From Polaribacter sp. SA4-10 (GTDB taxonomy: Bacteria; Bacteroidota; Bacteroidia; Flavobacteriales; Flavobacteriaceae), in the NCBI RefSeq assembly GCF_002163835.1, contig NZ_CP019331.1:744001-808000 (forward strand): a stretch of 64,000 bases of DNA, given 5' to 3'. The notes beneath the pieces are model-generated. The model ran no database searches, was not told the DNA's origin, and was given only the letters and a program-made list of their open reading frames with translations. Every line of letters starts with the position of its first letter. The stretch's first letter is position 1. Positions 62,828 to 64,000 of the stretch are shown here, in pieces. A program made the translations under genes and the position numbers.

Positions 62828-64000
62828 ATGGAAAACAAACAATTAACTCCATGGCAAAGATTTGTTGGTTTATTAAAATTAGAGAAAAAAGATATTTTTC
62901 AAATATTCTATTATGCAATTTTTGGAGGTATCGTAGCACTTTCACTACCATTAGGTATACAAGCAATTATTAATTTAATACAAGGTGCTCAAATTTCTAC
63001 TTCTTGGGTAGTATTGGTAATTATAGTAACTATAGGGGTCATTTTTTCTGGAGCATTGCAATTAATGCAATTAAGAATCATAGAAACGATTCAGCAAAGA
63101 ATTTTCACAAGAGCTTCTTTTGAATTAAGTTATCGATTTCCGAAGATAAAAATGACTGAATTAAGAAATTATTATCCTCCAGAATTAGCAAATAGGTTCT
63201 TTGATACCTTAACAATTCAGAAAGGATTATCAAAAATATTAATTGATGTACCAACAGCATTATTGCAAATTATTTTTGCCCTGATTCTACTTTCTTTTTA
63301 CCATCCATTTTTTATCATTTTTGGTATTCTTTTATTACTTCTAATTTATATTGTTTTTAAGTTTACTGCCCAAAAAGGTTTAGAAACGAGCTTAATAGAA
63401 TCTAAAATAAAATACAAAGTTGCACATTGGATTCAGGAAGTAGCAAGAACTGTTGTAAGTTTTAAATTGTCTGGACACACCAGTTTAGCACTGCAAAAAA
63501 ATGATGATTTAGTAGAGAAATATTTAGAAGCAAGAGAAAATCATTTTAAAATACTTATTTTACAATTCACTCAAATGATTGGTTTTAAAGTGATTGTAAC
63601 AGCTAGTTTATTATTGATTGGTGGAGCTTTAGTACTAAATCAAGAAATGAATATTGGTCAGTTTGTTGCTGCAGAAATTATTATTCTTTTAGTAATTGCT
63701 TCTGTAGAAAAACTAATTATAGGTTTAGAATCTTTTTATGACGTGCTTACATCCATAGAAAAAATAGGCCAAGTAGTAGACAAAGAATTAGAGTCTCAAG
63801 AAGGTGAAAGACCTTTATTTAAGGAGGGGTTAACTGTAGAATTAGAGGAGGTTAATTATGGTGTTGAAAATAAAGAAAAACATATTATTAAAAATGTGTC
63901 TTTAACATTAAATCCTAAAAGCAGAATTTTAGTAATAGGTGAAAGTGGAGCAGGAAAATCTAGCTTATTGCGTTTAATTTCTGGTGTAATAGAACCTACT
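62828..64000 (+). CDS. ABC transporter, fused membrane and ATPase domains (cut by window end)
   Basis: The frame is open from ATG 62828 to the window end (391 codons seen). The first ~310 residues are an ABC type-1 membrane domain with about five to six helices (YAIFGGIVALSLPLGIQAII, ILIDVPTALLQIIFALILLS, VIVTASLLLIGGALVL). The nucleotide-binding domain begins at about 330 and Walker A is VIGESGAGKSSLL just before the cut. It resembles type-1-secretion (HlyB/PrtD-like) or peptide exporters but lacks an N-terminal C39 peptidase. An adaptor gene may follow downstream. Controlled presumably by the TetR gene just upstream. Confidence 0.85.
   Translation, partial: MENKQLTPWQRFVGLLKLEKKDIFQIFYYAIFGGIVALSLPLGIQAIINLIQGAQISTSWVVLVIIVTIGVIFSGALQLMQLRIIETIQQRIFTRASFELSYRFPKIKMTELRNYYPPELANRFFDTLTIQKGLSKILIDVPTALLQIIFALILLSFYHPFFIIFGILLLLLIYIVFKFTAQKGLETSLIESKIKYKVAHWIQEVARTVVSFKLSGHTSLALQKNDDLVEKYLEARENHFKILILQFTQMIGFKVIVTASLLLIGGALVLNQEMNIGQFVAAEIIILLVIASVEKLIIGLESFYDVLTSIEKIGQVVDKELESQEGERPLFKEGLTVELEEVNYGVENKEKHIIKNVSLTLNPKSRILVIGESGAGKSSLLRLISGVIEPT

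Noticed and set aside
62751..62966. Minus-strand frame spanning the tetR / ABC gene junction
   Set aside because: It overlaps two well-supported plus-strand genes and has no recognisable product.

Overview
The window looks like the chromosome of a marine-type Flavobacteriia (Bacteroidota). Support comes from the very low GC content, long AT-rich spacers, many Sec or lipobox signal peptides, a C-terminal T9SS sorting domain on a secreted M36 protease, Bacteroidota-type -7 boxes (TAnnTTTG) in front of several genes, and the gene order hisG-D-C-B-H-A-F-IE. This is inferred from the sequence only; genus is not claimed.

Layout. 0-2 kb: a small membrane protein and an OmpA-domain protein. 2.3-3.4 kb: a gene-free array of degenerate 316-407 bp repeats. 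3.4-5.1 kb: an ArsR regulator / small thioredoxin-like protein / permease operon with a perfect palindrome over the regulator start. 5.2-8.4 kb: a MacA-MacB-like tripartite export operon. 8.9-14 kb: DEAD-box helicase, EamA transporter, a lipoprotein gene broken by a stop, a YiaA/B-like membrane protein and an orphan 498-residue protein. 14-22.4 kb: the histidine biosynthesis operon, preceded by a short leader peptide with four consecutive His codons and a strong terminator hairpin, i.e. an attenuator.

22.8-47.2 kb is accessory. All but one gene (an IS110 transposase) are on the + strand. Most are single genes for secreted or lipidated proteins, with paralogs, decayed duplicates, genes broken by in-frame stops, an IS110 element with a candidate bridge RNA region, and an internally deleted IS3 element that keeps both ends. 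A sensor operon (orphan protein, six-helix membrane protein, histidine kinase, NarL-type regulator) lies at 25.3-28.2 kb. A run of secreted degradative enzymes (NHL propeller, DUF3500, NTF2-like, metallo-beta-lactamase fold, esterase, amidase) lies at 34.7-41.6 kb, preceded by a large TolB/TPR protein. Short recurring boundary sequences between these genes suggest a cassette-like mode of gain.

47.3-64 kb returns to core genes: cysteine dioxygenase plus a PLP decarboxylase (together a probable hypotaurine route) with a divergent Na+/solute symporter, typA, the M36 protease, proline dehydrogenase with a small partner, aroB, a cold-shock protein, and a TetR regulator followed by an ABC exporter that runs off the window end. 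Relics of an IS3 transposase and a rhodanese-like gene lie between typA and the protease.
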